Shown here one piece after another: positions 54,681 through 62,728 of a DNA stretch of 64,000 bases. The notes under the pieces are model-generated. The model saw nothing but the letters and a program-made list of their open reading frames with translations, was not told the origin of the DNA and searched no databases. The stretch comes from an uncultured Eubacteriales bacterium (GTDB lineage Bacteria > Bacillota > Clostridia > Christensenellales > Aristaeellaceae), in contig CADAPM010000005.1 in the NCBI GenBank assembly GCA_902789795.1, positions 62,001 through 126,000 of the forward strand, read 5' to 3'. Numbering within the stretch: position 1 is the stretch's first letter; each line of letters opens with the position of its first letter. The translations under genes and the position numbers were made by a program.

Positions 54681-55820
54681 ATGGTCAAGATCAATGTCAT
54701 TTCCGGCTTTCTGGGCGCCGGCAAAACGACCCTTATCAAAAAACTCCTGACCGGCCGTCTCCGCAACGAGAAGGTCGTGCTGCTGGAGAATGAATATGGC
54801 GAGATCGGCGTGGACGGCGCGTTCCTGCAGGACGTGGGCATCACCGTGACTGAGCTGAACGCCGGCTGCATCTGCTGCACCCTGGCCGGAGACTTCCAGG
54901 CCGCCATCGATCAGCTGATCGACACCTACCATCCGGAGCGCATCCTGATCGAGCCCACCGGCGTGGGCAAGCTGTCCGAGATCCTTTCCGCCGTGGAAAA
55001 GGCGAAGCAGCGCCATAACGACATCGAAGTCGGCGGCAGCGCCACCGTGGTGGACGCCGGCAAGTGCCGCATGTACCTGAAAAACTTCGGTGAATTCTTC
55101 ATCGACCAGGTGAAGAGCGCTTCTACCGTCATCTTCAGCCGCACCCAGCTGCTCTCCGCCGAGCGCGTGGAAAAGAGCCGCGCCTTGATTGCCGAGACCC
55201 ATCCGGACGCCCGCATCATCACCACCCCCTGGGACGACATGGAGCCTGACTTCATGCTGGACGTGATCGAGAACGGCAAGCCCATCCAGTTCGAGGCCAT
55301 GGAGGATGAGGACGAGGATGAGCATGAGCATCATCACCACGATCATGACGAGCACGATGAGCATGACCACGAGCATGAGCATCACCACCATGATCACGAT
55401 GACGACGATGACGATGAACACGAGCATGAGCATCATCATCACGAGCATGATGAACATGACCACGATGAGCACGAACACCATCATGATCATGACGAGCATG
55501 AGCATCATCACCACCACCATCATCATGAGGGCGAGCATGATGCCGACGAGGTCTTCCAGAACATCGGCGTGGAGACCGCGCAGCGTTACACCCGTGAGGA
55601 GATCAAAAAGATCCTCGATCAGCTGGGCGACGAAGAGGAATACGGCCGCATCCTGCGCGCCAAGGGCATCCTGCAGGATGAAGAGGGCAAGTGGTTCCAG
55701 TTCGACTATGTGCCCGGCGAGTGCGACTTCCGTGACAGCGGCGCTGACTACACCGGCCGCTTCTGCGTGATCGGCACCCAGATCGACGAAAAGGCGCTGC
55801 GGGAGTTGTTCCACGTATGA
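54681..55820 (+). CDS. CobW/COG0523 GTPase with long His/Asp-rich metal-binding region
   Basis: 379 residues. Walker A SGFLGAGKTTLIKKL, a metal site CICC (at about 63-66), and Walker B-like EPTGVGKLSEI; the base-recognition loop is SRTQ. Residues about 206-290 are almost only His, Asp, Glu and a few Tyr-free spacers, with many HEH and HHHHDHD runs, able to bind tens of zinc, nickel or cobalt ions. A CobW-C domain follows (YGRILRAKGILQDEEGKWFQFDYVPGECD). COG0523 proteins deliver metals to target enzymes. The GTG/ATG start follows AAAGGAGC. Confidence 0.92.
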   Translation: MVKINVISGFLGAGKTTLIKKLLTGRLRNEKVVLLENEYGEIGVDGAFLQDVGITVTELNAGCICCTLAGDFQAAIDQLIDTYHPERILIEPTGVGKLSEILSAVEKAKQRHNDIEVGGSATVVDAGKCRMYLKNFGEFFIDQVKSASTVIFSRTQLLSAERVEKSRALIAETHPDARIITTPWDDMEPDFMLDVIENGKPIQFEAMEDEDEDEHEHHHHDHDEHDEHDHEHEHHHHDHDDDDDDEHEHEHHHHEHDEHDHDEHEHHHDHDEHEHHHHHHHHEGEHDADEVFQNIGVETAQRYTREEIKKILDQLGDEEEYGRILRAKGILQDEEGKWFQFDYVPGECDFRDSGADYTGRFCVIGTQIDEKALRELFHV

Positions 55821-56770
55821 GCGAACAGGAATTCATCCCGGTCTATATGCTGACCGGCTTCCTCGAGAGCGGCAAGACCACCATGGTCAAATCCATGCTG
55901 GCGGACGAGGGCTTCTCCTCCGGGCAGAAGACCCTGATCATCTGCTGCGAGGACGGCGAAAACGAGTACGAACCGGAGTATCTGAAAAAGTACAATGCCG
56001 AGCTGGCCATGTTCGACGAACAGGAGGAGATGACCAGCCTGAAATTGAAGGAGCTGAACCGGAAAGTCCGCCCCGAGCGCGTGATCATCGAGTTCAACTC
56101 CGTGTGGGGCATCGATTTTATCGGCCGCCTGCGGCTGCCGCCCCTCTGGGAGTGGGTGCAGGTCATCACCCTGGCGGATGCCACCACCTTTGAAAACTAC
56201 ATGACCAACATGCGCAACATCATGACCGATCCGATGAAGGAAGCGGATCTGATCCTGGTCAACCGCTGCCAGCCCGATTTCCGCAAGAGCTACTGGCGCA
56301 AGCAGATGCGGGCCATGAACAATTCCGCCACCATCCTGTTCGAGAATCCGGACGGGACCACCGAGGACGGCGTGACGGACGAGGACCTGCCCTACGACGT
56401 GAACGCGCCGGTGATCGAGATCAGCGATGATCACTTCGGCGTCTTCTACCTGGACGCCATGGAGCACCCGGAGCGCTACGACAAGAAGGTCATCCAGGCC
56501 GTCGGCCAGCCCTTCCCCCATGCGCGGCTCTCCAAGGGCTTCTACTTCTTCGGCCGCTACGCCATGACCTGTTGCGCCAACGACATCCAGAAAGCGGGCT
56601 GGATCTGCAAAGGCAGTCAGACCCCCAGCGCCAGCGCCTTTATCAAGCTGACCGCCCGGTGTGAAAAAGCCACCGATCCCGACGGGCAGACCGCGCTCAT
56701 CCTGCGCGAAATGAAGGCCGAAAGCGCTCCCGCGCCCAAGGACAAGTACGTATCTTTCATGAACATCTGA
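55817..56770 (+). CDS. second CobW-type GTPase, without CxCC and His-rich region
   Basis: 317 residues, overlapping the first by four bases. Walker A TGFLESGKTTMVKSML; the ICCEDGENEYEPE segment replaces the CxCC metal site. VIIEFNSVWGIDF and NRCQPD stand at the Walker B and base-recognition places. The C-terminal part (FHARLSKGFYFFG-like, then YAMTCCANDIQKAGWICKG) resembles the OB-like end of related permease-associated GTPases. Paired CobW genes suggest a metal chaperone and a regulatory or target-specific partner; no metal enzyme is adjacent. Confidence 0.82.
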   Translation: MSEQEFIPVYMLTGFLESGKTTMVKSMLADEGFSSGQKTLIICCEDGENEYEPEYLKKYNAELAMFDEQEEMTSLKLKELNRKVRPERVIIEFNSVWGIDFIGRLRLPPLWEWVQVITLADATTFENYMTNMRNIMTDPMKEADLILVNRCQPDFRKSYWRKQMRAMNNSATILFENPDGTTEDGVTDEDLPYDVNAPVIEISDDHFGVFYLDAMEHPERYDKKVIQAVGQPFPHARLSKGFYFFGRYAMTCCANDIQKAGWICKGSQTPSASAFIKLTARCEKATDPDGQTALILREMKAESAPAPKDKYVSFMNI

Positions 56771-56780
56771 GCAGGTATTT

Positions 56781-57572
56781 ATGGACCGTGTGATCCCCAT
56801 CTGGCAGGATACCCCGCCCGGCTTTGAAGAAAGCTATGGCCAGGCAGCGCCCAGCATGACCCTGTACCCTGTGGAAAACGCCAAAGGCGCTGTGCTGGTG
56901 CTGCCCGGCGGCGGTTATGAGCATAAAGCCGCCCACGAAGGCGCACCTATTGCCCGGCGTCTGAACGAGGCCGGCATCTTTGCCGCCACGCTGGATTATC
57001 GCGTCGCGCCCTATGCCGCGCCTGTCCCCCAGTGGGACGCCATGCGGGCGGTGCAGCGGCTCAGAAAACTGGCGCCGGAGTACGGGTATCAGGCGGATAA
57101 AGTCGGGATCCTGGGCTTCTCTGCCGGCGGACATCTGGCCGCCAGCGTTGCCTACATCCCGACCGCGCTCCCGGACGCGGAGGACGAAAGCCTTTTTGAA
57201 GGCCTCTCGCCCGTCCCGGACGCCGCCGTCCTCTGTTACCCCGTCATCACCATGGGCAGCTATACCCACGCGGGGTCCAGGGACAACCTGCTCGGCCCGA
57301 ACGCGGACGAAGCGTCGATCCGCCATTGGTCCGTCGAGCAGCAGGTGAGCGACGGGGCCTGCCCCGCCTTCATCTGGCATACGTCCGATGACGGAGCGGT
57401 CCCGGTCAGGAACAGCCTGCTGATGGCCTCCGCCCTTGCGGCCCATCAGATCCCCTTCTCCCTGCACATCTGGCCCCATGGCCGGCACGGCCTGGGACTG
57501 GCGGAAGACGTCCCGGACGTGAGCCGCTGGCCTGAACTGGCCGCCGAATGGCTGCACGACCTTGGCTTCTGA
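56781..57572 (+). CDS. alpha/beta hydrolase (BD-FAE/Aes-type esterase)
   Basis: 263 residues, no signal peptide. PGGGYEHKA gives the oxyanion loop, ILGFSAGGHLAASV the nucleophile Ser, HTSDDGAVPV the Asp and WPHGRHGLGL the His. The LYPVENAKGAVLVLPGGGYE start resembles the bacterial xylan/pectin acetylesterase-like and BD-FAE group, which act on small esters or deacetylate sugars. It begins ten bases after the second CobW gene; a functional tie is not evident. Confidence 0.88.
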   Translation: MDRVIPIWQDTPPGFEESYGQAAPSMTLYPVENAKGAVLVLPGGGYEHKAAHEGAPIARRLNEAGIFAATLDYRVAPYAAPVPQWDAMRAVQRLRKLAPEYGYQADKVGILGFSAGGHLAASVAYIPTALPDAEDESLFEGLSPVPDAAVLCYPVITMGSYTHAGSRDNLLGPNADEASIRHWSVEQQVSDGACPAFIWHTSDDGAVPVRNSLLMASALAAHQIPFSLHIWPHGRHGLGLAEDVPDVSRWPELAAEWLHDLGF

Positions 57573-57617
57573 ACGATATGAATTGCAAACAGTTTTCTTA
57601 AAGAAAGGGTGATCAGC

Positions 57618-58043
57618 TTGGTACGCACCGGTAAAGTAGTGAGCGCCGGTCCGGATGCCATCGAAGTGTGCTTTGAGCGTCCCGAGATGTGCGCGCAGTG
57701 CGGCGCGTGCATGGGCCACAAGCCCCATGAAACCACCGTCAAGATCCAGGGAACGGCCGAGATCGGCGATACCGTCGCGGTGGAAATGCCGGACGCCAAT
57801 ATCGTCAAGGTCTCCCTGATCGCCTATATCATTCCGGTGATCGGGCTTCTGCTCGGTCTGATGATCGGCCAGATCGTTCTGAAAAACGACGTCTGGGCCG
57901 CTTTGGCCGGGATCGTGGGTCTGACCGCAGGCATCCTGATCGCCCGCGTGTTCGATAAAAAACTTGGTTCCCAACCGAACTGGAAGCCCAAGCTTCTGGC
58001 TGTACATCACCCAACCGAAGAAATCAAGGAGGAAAAACCATGA
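57618..58043 (+). CDS. RseC/SoxR-reducing-system-like membrane protein
   Basis: 141 residues. TTG at 57618, eight bases after AAAGGG, is preferred over a GTG at 57609. The N-terminal part carries C-x5-C-x2-C-x2-C in CFERPEMCAQCGACMGH, the cysteine cluster of RseC. Two membrane helices follow (about 68-88 and 92-112), then a soluble tail. RseC proteins are linked to the Rnf electron-transfer complex and to iron-sulfur maintenance. It overlaps thioredoxin by four bases, which supports a redox role. No rnf genes are in the window. Confidence 0.85.
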   Translation: MVRTGKVVSAGPDAIEVCFERPEMCAQCGACMGHKPHETTVKIQGTAEIGDTVAVEMPDANIVKVSLIAYIIPVIGLLLGLMIGQIVLKNDVWAALAGIVGLTAGILIARVFDKKLGSQPNWKPKLLAVHHPTEEIKEEKP

Positions 58044-58354
58044 GCGAGATCACTTTGACGTCCGATAACTTTGAAGAAAAGGTCCTGAAGGCGGATAAAC
58101 CCATCCTGGTGGACTTCTGGGCAGTATGGTGCGGCCCCTGCCGCATGATGGCGCCCATCGTCTCCGAGATCGCCGAGGAATATGCCGGCAAAATGTACGT
58201 CGGCAAGCTGAATGTGGATGATGCGGGCGACATCGCTGCCGAATACGGCATCAACTCGATCCCCTGCTTCATTCTGTTTGAAAACGGCGAAGAAAAAGGC
58301 CGCGCCGTGGGTGTGCAGGACAAAGCCCGCCTGCTGGCTGCCCTGAACGCGTAA
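58040..58354 (+). CDS. trxA: thioredoxin
   Basis: 104 residues. The active site WCGPC lies in ILVDFWAVWCGPCRMMAP, with cis-Pro in INSIPCFILF and a C-terminal VQDKARLLAALNA helix. A further Cys follows the cis-Pro (SIPC), a position that is Thr in most thioredoxins and may modify its redox behaviour. It reduces protein disulfides with NADPH via thioredoxin reductase. Coupled to the RseC-like gene. AAGGAGGAAAAACC before the ATG. Confidence 0.96.
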   Translation: MSEITLTSDNFEEKVLKADKPILVDFWAVWCGPCRMMAPIVSEIAEEYAGKMYVGKLNVDDAGDIAAEYGINSIPCFILFENGEEKGRAVGVQDKARLLAALNA

Positions 58355-58401
58355 ATTTTTGTAAAAATTAAAAATTTTTCAAAAAAAATTTGCGAAAACG
58401 C

Positions 58402-58430
58402 TTGCGAAAAAAGCAGAATCGTTCTATAAT
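58402..58430 (+). promoter_or_regulatory. promoter of the structured RNA
   Basis: TTGCGA, 17 bases, TATAAT. Its start point (about 58437) matches the first paired base of the RNA. Confidence 0.85.
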
Positions 58431-58434
58431 AGTC

Positions 58435-58640
58435 CCCGGTTAGACAATCGGGTCTGTGGTTGTAAGCCGATGCCAGTCGCAGGCAAAGCGGTCCACGTAA
58501 GTCGTCCAAAGCGTCGATGAGCATGGTGCGGTTTAGAAGTAAGTCCGACCGGGATTCCCGAGAGAGCAGCGTGAGGGCGCTATAGCGCAGAGCAAAGCTC
58601 CTGTCGGCGAGTGTGGGGTCAAAGACCAGGTCAGCCGGTT
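58435..58640 (+). ncRNA. structured noncoding RNA of about 205 nt, family not certain
   Basis: The 5' CCGGTTAGAC and the 3' GTCAGCCGG (58630-58638) close a long-range stem. Inside lie hairpins CGGG-ATT-CCCG, GCGCTATAGCGC, GGTC-AAA-GACC (58616-58626) and a GCC...GGC stem near 58475. There is no open frame of note, a dedicated near-consensus promoter before it and an AT-rich run after it. The pattern is that of a large conserved RNA. It is not tmRNA, RNase P or SRP RNA by the motifs I know. The raiA/ARRPOF type and 6S RNA are the first candidates to test. Confidence 0.7.
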
Positions 58641-58682
58641 ATCACCAAATTATTTATTTTTATTCAGGGGGTCTAGTTTACC

Positions 58683-58958
58683 ATGTATCAGGACAAGACG
58701 CTGGTGTGCCGTGACTGCGGTAAGGAATTTGTGTTCACCGCTGGTGAGCAGGAATTCTATGCTGAAAAGGGTTTCCAGAATGAGCCGTCCCGTTGCCGTG
58801 AGTGCCGCATCGCTAAGAAAACTCAGCGTGGCGGTCCCCGCGTGATGTATGACGCAATCTGCGCTCAGTGCGGCGCGCCCACCAAGGTGCCCTTCGAGCC
58901 CAAGGACGATCGTCCGGTGTACTGCAGCGAATGCTACGCGAACATGCAGCGTCGGTAA
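58683..58958 (+). CDS. small zinc-ribbon protein
   Basis: 91 residues. Two C-x2-C pairs (CRDCGKEF and CRECRIAKK) in the first half, like the zf-Tbcl / probable zinc-binding domain family, and two more pairs (CAQCGAPT and CSECYANM) in the second, so two zinc ribbons. The spacing between is FTAGEQEFYAEKGFQNEPSR, the family core. The function is unknown; such proteins are small, cytoplasmic and often stress-linked. A GGGGG run lies about 12 bases before the ATG. It follows the structured RNA directly and may be read from the same promoter. Confidence 0.88.
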   Translation: MYQDKTLVCRDCGKEFVFTAGEQEFYAEKGFQNEPSRCRECRIAKKTQRGGPRVMYDAICAQCGAPTKVPFEPKDDRPVYCSECYANMQRR

Positions 58959-58985
58959 TTCATCAGTAAAACCTGACAACAACGA

Positions 58986-59013
58986 GGGAGGTGCTAATAG
59001 CACCTCCCTTTTT
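58986..59013. terminator. bidirectional terminator after the zinc-ribbon gene
   Basis: GGGAGGTGCT, loop AAT, AGCACCTCCC, then T5. Convergent with the DUF4340 gene. Confidence 0.92.
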
Positions 59014-59031
59014 ACTGCGCTTTTTTCCGCC

Positions 59032-60537
59032 TTATGGGCAGGCCAGCAGGGCGTCCGCCCACGCCTGGGGCACAGTATAAACCGAAGTCCCGTCCACAGT
59101 CAGGTACAGCCGCCCCATCGCGCCGGAGTAGAGCGCTGTCGTGATGGTGCCGGTGCCGTCCTCCGGAGTCACGCTGACCGTGACCACCGGCACATCCTCG
59201 CTGGACGGATGCCATACGGCCCCCTCCTCGGACGATTCAGTCCGCGTCAAGGCGCTGTCCAGCGCCATCAGCTGCGCGTAGTATTCGCTGAAAGCGTAGG
59301 CATCCACATCCTGGCCGTTCTTTCTGACGCGCATCTCATACACGATATTCCCGTATTCGTCCGTTTCAAACTGGTTGTTGGGCAGCACGCGCTCCACGTA
59401 GCGAATCTGGTATTTCTTCTCCGTTCCCTCCGATACGACCGTCACTTCCGACAGGTTGTTCTGCTCATAGACGAAGGGGTTCGGGGATGCATAATTCTGC
59501 CAACTGAGCCTCCTGACCGCGCTGAAGGTCACGGTCGTGCCCACCAGGATGTCTCCATTATAAATATAGTAGTCCGCCGTCTCCGAATACGCCCGTCCGA
59601 GGAGGATCGTGATATTGCTGGCAGGGATCTCGAAGGTCTGGTCCCTGCCCTCCTCGTCCGGCACCGTCAGCACAGAGGGCGCAAAGTCCAGCGACAGACG
59701 CCGCATTGCCCCTTCCAGGCGCAGCTTGTGCCGGTTCCGTTCCGTATCTTCCCCCGCCCAGGTCGCGAATCGCAGCTTTTCAAGGCTCGACAGCAGGCTT
59801 TCCACCTTGTCCGCGGCCACCGGATAACGGAACGGCGCGCTCAGCATCCAGCCCGCGGATGTCCGTTCGATAGCGAACTCCGTTTTGCCTTCTTCGTCCT
59901 CCACGGCGATCCGGTCGATCAGCTCCGCGTCGATCGCCAGGGCCGGCACGGGGTGCAGGGTCGTGAACTGCACGTTCAAGGCATCCATCACGTCCGAGGT
60001 CACCGTATATACGTTCCCCCGGCCGCTGACGGCGGCGTAGTAGCGGATCTCGTCCATCGGCGCGGCGTTGCCCAGGAGGATCGTGTACTCCTCCCCCGTC
60101 GTCAGCGCCACATCCACCGAGCAGGTGGGCTGCTCAAGTCCGTAATCGCTCATTTCAATCCGGCCCGCATGGCTTTTCCCCGACTCGGCGACCAGTTCTT
60201 CCGCGGTCAGATGGCTCGCGTTATACAAGAGCACCTGCACTGTCTGCTCCCGGAGCGGATAATCGGGATCGTTTTCCAATGCGGCTGTGCCTTCGTTGAC
60301 CACGAGGGTATAGGCCTCGGTCCTGCTCGGGTGCACCGTGATCCGGCTGATCAGGCTCTCGTCATGATCCAGGAGGGTCAGGGACGCAGCCTGATCCTCG
60401 TCCGGCGGTTCCACCGTCTGGGCCGGGCGCAGCAGGAAATACAGCGCCGCGCCGACGGCGATGAGCAGGGCCAGCAGGATCAACAGCAGGGCCGGTCTGC
60501 AAAGGCCGGTCTTCTTTTTCGTTCTGACCGGCTGCAT
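59032..60537 (-). CDS. DUF4340 domain membrane protein
   Basis: 501 residues. One N-terminal membrane helix (about 16-36, LLLILLALLIAVGAALYFLL) and a large outside part of repeated DUF4340 beta units (ISRITVHPSRTEAYTLVVNEG, ELIDRIAVEDEEGKTEFAIERTSAGWMLSAPFRYPVAADKVESLLSSL). The family is known beside GldG-type ABC subunits in Bacteroidota and Clostridia and has no proven activity. The start overlaps the GldG-like stop by one base, so the four genes up to 63672 form one operon. Confidence 0.87.
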   Translation of the reverse strand: MQPVRTKKKTGLCRPALLLILLALLIAVGAALYFLLRPAQTVEPPDEDQAASLTLLDHDESLISRITVHPSRTEAYTLVVNEGTAALENDPDYPLREQTVQVLLYNASHLTAEELVAESGKSHAGRIEMSDYGLEQPTCSVDVALTTGEEYTILLGNAAPMDEIRYYAAVSGRGNVYTVTSDVMDALNVQFTTLHPVPALAIDAELIDRIAVEDEEGKTEFAIERTSAGWMLSAPFRYPVAADKVESLLSSLEKLRFATWAGEDTERNRHKLRLEGAMRRLSLDFAPSVLTVPDEEGRDQTFEIPASNITILLGRAYSETADYYIYNGDILVGTTVTFSAVRRLSWQNYASPNPFVYEQNNLSEVTVVSEGTEKKYQIRYVERVLPNNQFETDEYGNIVYEMRVRKNGQDVDAYAFSEYYAQLMALDSALTRTESSEEGAVWHPSSEDVPVVTVSVTPEDGTGTITTALYSGAMGRLYLTVDGTSVYTVPQAWADALLACP

Positions 60538-62021
60538 TACAGGTGCCTCCTCGGCAGCAGGACGATCAGCGCCGCCGCCAGGATCACCAGCGGCAGCAGC
60601 ACGGCCGCCCAGACCGCCCAGTCAAGCGGCTTCAGCCCCAGCCCGGCCCGGGCGGCGCTCTTCACGCTGATATCCAGGGATACCGGCTGCCGGGTGCCCA
60701 GGGCCTTCATGAGCGCCCGTAAAAACGCATCCGTATAGGTGTTTGTATAGATCCATTCTTCGGTGAACATGGCGGAGCAGCCTACCGCGATCACGGTGCC
60801 GGAGGTCCGGTCCTCGTCATAGCGCCGCGCCAGGGCCGCCAGGTCAAAGTACCCGGTCTCGTCCCCGTCCTGGCGTTCCAGGGTCTCCAGCCCGTCCTCA
60901 TAGGCCCGGATATAGGCCTCGCCGCTCTTCAGGAGCGACCCGGTATAGATCGAGATGTCCCGGTCCTCCGAGATCGTGACGGCCCGGGCGCCTGGCATCA
61001 GCAGGATGTCCTGGCGGCTGGCGAGCAGCTCCTGGGTCTCCGGCGCGGCCTGCATATAGGGCAGCAGGGAGACAGGCGAATCTCCGTAATAGCTGGTCTG
61101 ATCCGTCCCGGTGGCGACCACGACGCCCGGACGGAAGCCCAGCCCAAACTCCCCGAGCAAGGCGTTGAAGCGCTGCAGATCCACGGGCGAGGTATAGCCG
61201 GTGATATACAGGATCCCGCCATCCGCGGCCAGGTATTCACGAAGCCAGGTGAGCTCCTGCTCCGTCAGGTCGAAGCGCGGGCAGAGGATCAGCAGAGGCT
61301 GGTCTACGTCCAGGCTGCTCTGATCGTGCAGACTGACCCGGACCGTCTGATAGCCCGCGTCATGCAGGTGGGATTCCAGGGCGGCGGTCTCCCCTGCCCC
61401 CAGTTCCCCGTGGCCGGTCAGGATCTGCACCGTGGGCGTCTCCGCGTCGGACACGTAGATGATGCCTTCCGTCAGCGCCTTCTCGACAGCGTAGCCGGAT
61501 ACGGCATAGCTCTGGCTGTCCAGGTCGTACTGCAGCCGGAGGAAATTGTCCGACGTCAGCATCCGGGCGTGATCCGTTCCCGGGCAGTAGACGATCACGC
61601 AGTCGGTAGTGACCTCTTCGCCGTTCAGCTGTTCGGAAAAGCGCGTCGACCAGTTCGGGGAGCGGAGCAGACTCTCCTCCCGGAAGCTGATCAGCGGGTT
61701 CAGGCTCTGGTAGCGCTCCAACAGGGTCCTCAGGTCAGAGCGCAGCAGCGGCGAATCGCCAAAGGTGTCCGCCGTGACCGCCGTCAGCAGATACAATTCG
61801 ATGGGCTGTTTCAGGCTCGAAAGGGTCTCTTTCGTCGCCGCGGACTGGAGCGTCAGCGAATTGAAGGACAGGTCCGCGCTCAGGGCGTACCGGTGCTCCA
61901 GGGCCGTCGCCAGCCAGTTGACACCGATGAACAGCAGCAGCACCACCACCGTCAGGACGGCGGTCATGGCCAGGGCATTGCGTTTCCTGCGCAGGGAGGG
62001 ACGGACATTATTCTTGCTCAT
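60537..62021 (-). CDS. GldG-like ABC-type protein (uncharacterised ABC-2 subunit)
   Basis: 494 residues; ATG at 62021 after GGAGGGTGGGCTT. A membrane helix at about 18-40, then a GldG-like part: SFNSLTLQSAATKETLSSLKQPIELYLL, VQILTGHGELG, and LLILCPRFDLTEQELTWLREYLAADGGILYITGY, and a second helix at the C-terminus (WAVWAAVLLPLVILAAALIVLL) followed by PRRHL. GldG is a subunit of the Gld ABC system needed for gliding in Flavobacterium, but homologues occur in non-gliding Clostridia. The start overlaps the permease stop by four bases. Confidence 0.84.
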   Translation of the reverse strand: MSKNNVRPSLRRKRNALAMTAVLTVVVLLLFIGVNWLATALEHRYALSADLSFNSLTLQSAATKETLSSLKQPIELYLLTAVTADTFGDSPLLRSDLRTLLERYQSLNPLISFREESLLRSPNWSTRFSEQLNGEEVTTDCVIVYCPGTDHARMLTSDNFLRLQYDLDSQSYAVSGYAVEKALTEGIIYVSDAETPTVQILTGHGELGAGETAALESHLHDAGYQTVRVSLHDQSSLDVDQPLLILCPRFDLTEQELTWLREYLAADGGILYITGYTSPVDLQRFNALLGEFGLGFRPGVVVATGTDQTSYYGDSPVSLLPYMQAAPETQELLASRQDILLMPGARAVTISEDRDISIYTGSLLKSGEAYIRAYEDGLETLERQDGDETGYFDLAALARRYDEDRTSGTVIAVGCSAMFTEEWIYTNTYTDAFLRALMKALGTRQPVSLDISVKSAARAGLGLKPLDWAVWAAVLLPLVILAAALIVLLPRRHL

Positions 62022-62728
62022 AAGCCCACCCTCCAGCGCCGGAGCTCCAGGGAGCGCACGCACAAAAACAGCATGAGCGCGATAAAGGACAGATCGAAGA
62101 TGAGGTCGCTCAGGCCGATCCGCCCGCTCATGAATGGCGAAAGCCGCCGATACAGGCTCACGGCTTCGCCGACGCTGCTGAGCACCGGCACGCTGACTGC
62201 CTTCCACAGCAGGTCCGAAAGCCAAATGAACAGGTTCACGCCGAAGCCGGCCACCAGGGCGATCGCCGGCGTTTTCGTCAGCGACGCCACCAGCAGGTCC
62301 ACCGCCAGGAAGGCGGAGCCCAGCAGGAAGAAGCCCAGGTAACCCGCCAGCGTCTCCTGCCAGTACAGCGTGCCCGTGAGCGCAATGATCAGCGGGTACA
62401 GCCCGCTCAGAAGGATGGCCGCCAGGAGTACGGTCACAGCGGCCAGGTACTTGCCCAGCACGATGCCCGCGATCGGCAGCGCGGAGTTATACAATAGCTG
62501 GTCTCCCCCCGCGTCCCCCGCGGACAGCAGGCGCATCGTCAATACCGGCGTCAGCAGCATCCACAGATAGCTCATGCTGGAAAGCAGGCTCAGCATATCA
62601 GAAGAACGGGCAGCGATGTTGCCGATCACAAAGAATACGCTGCTCAGGCCCAAATAGACGATCAGAAATATATACATGACGGGAGTATAGAAATACCCCT
62701 GCATTTCCCGTTTCCAAACCAGGCTCAT
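62018..62728 (-). CDS. ABC-2 type permease, GldF-like
   Basis: 236 residues with six hydrophobic helices (first at about 14-38). MQGYFYTPVMYIFLIVYLGLSSVFFV and SMSYLWMLLTPVLTMRLLSAGDAGGDQLLYNSALP match the GldF/ABC-2 permease family. It lies between the ATPase and the GldG-like gene and overlaps both by four bases, giving a compact ABC export unit. The substrate is unknown. Confidence 0.88.
   Translation of the reverse strand: MSLVWKREMQGYFYTPVMYIFLIVYLGLSSVFFVIGNIAARSSDMLSLLSSMSYLWMLLTPVLTMRLLSAGDAGGDQLLYNSALPIAGIVLGKYLAAVTVLLAAILLSGLYPLIIALTGTLYWQETLAGYLGFFLLGSAFLAVDLLVASLTKTPAIALVAGFGVNLFIWLSDLLWKAVSVPVLSSVGEAVSLYRRLSPFMSGRIGLSDLIFDLSFIALMLFLCVRSLELRRWRVGL

Noticed and set aside
54672-55814. 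Minus-strand frame rich in Met and Val opposite the His-rich CobW gene
   Set aside because: The repetitive MVVMML-like stretch is the antisense of the His/Asp codons (CAT, GAT); it is not a real gene.
58435-58640. tmRNA, RNase P or SRP RNA
   Set aside because: No tRNA-like ends or tag frame, no RNase P core sequences and no SRP Alu or GGAA-loop domain as I know them; size also disagrees.
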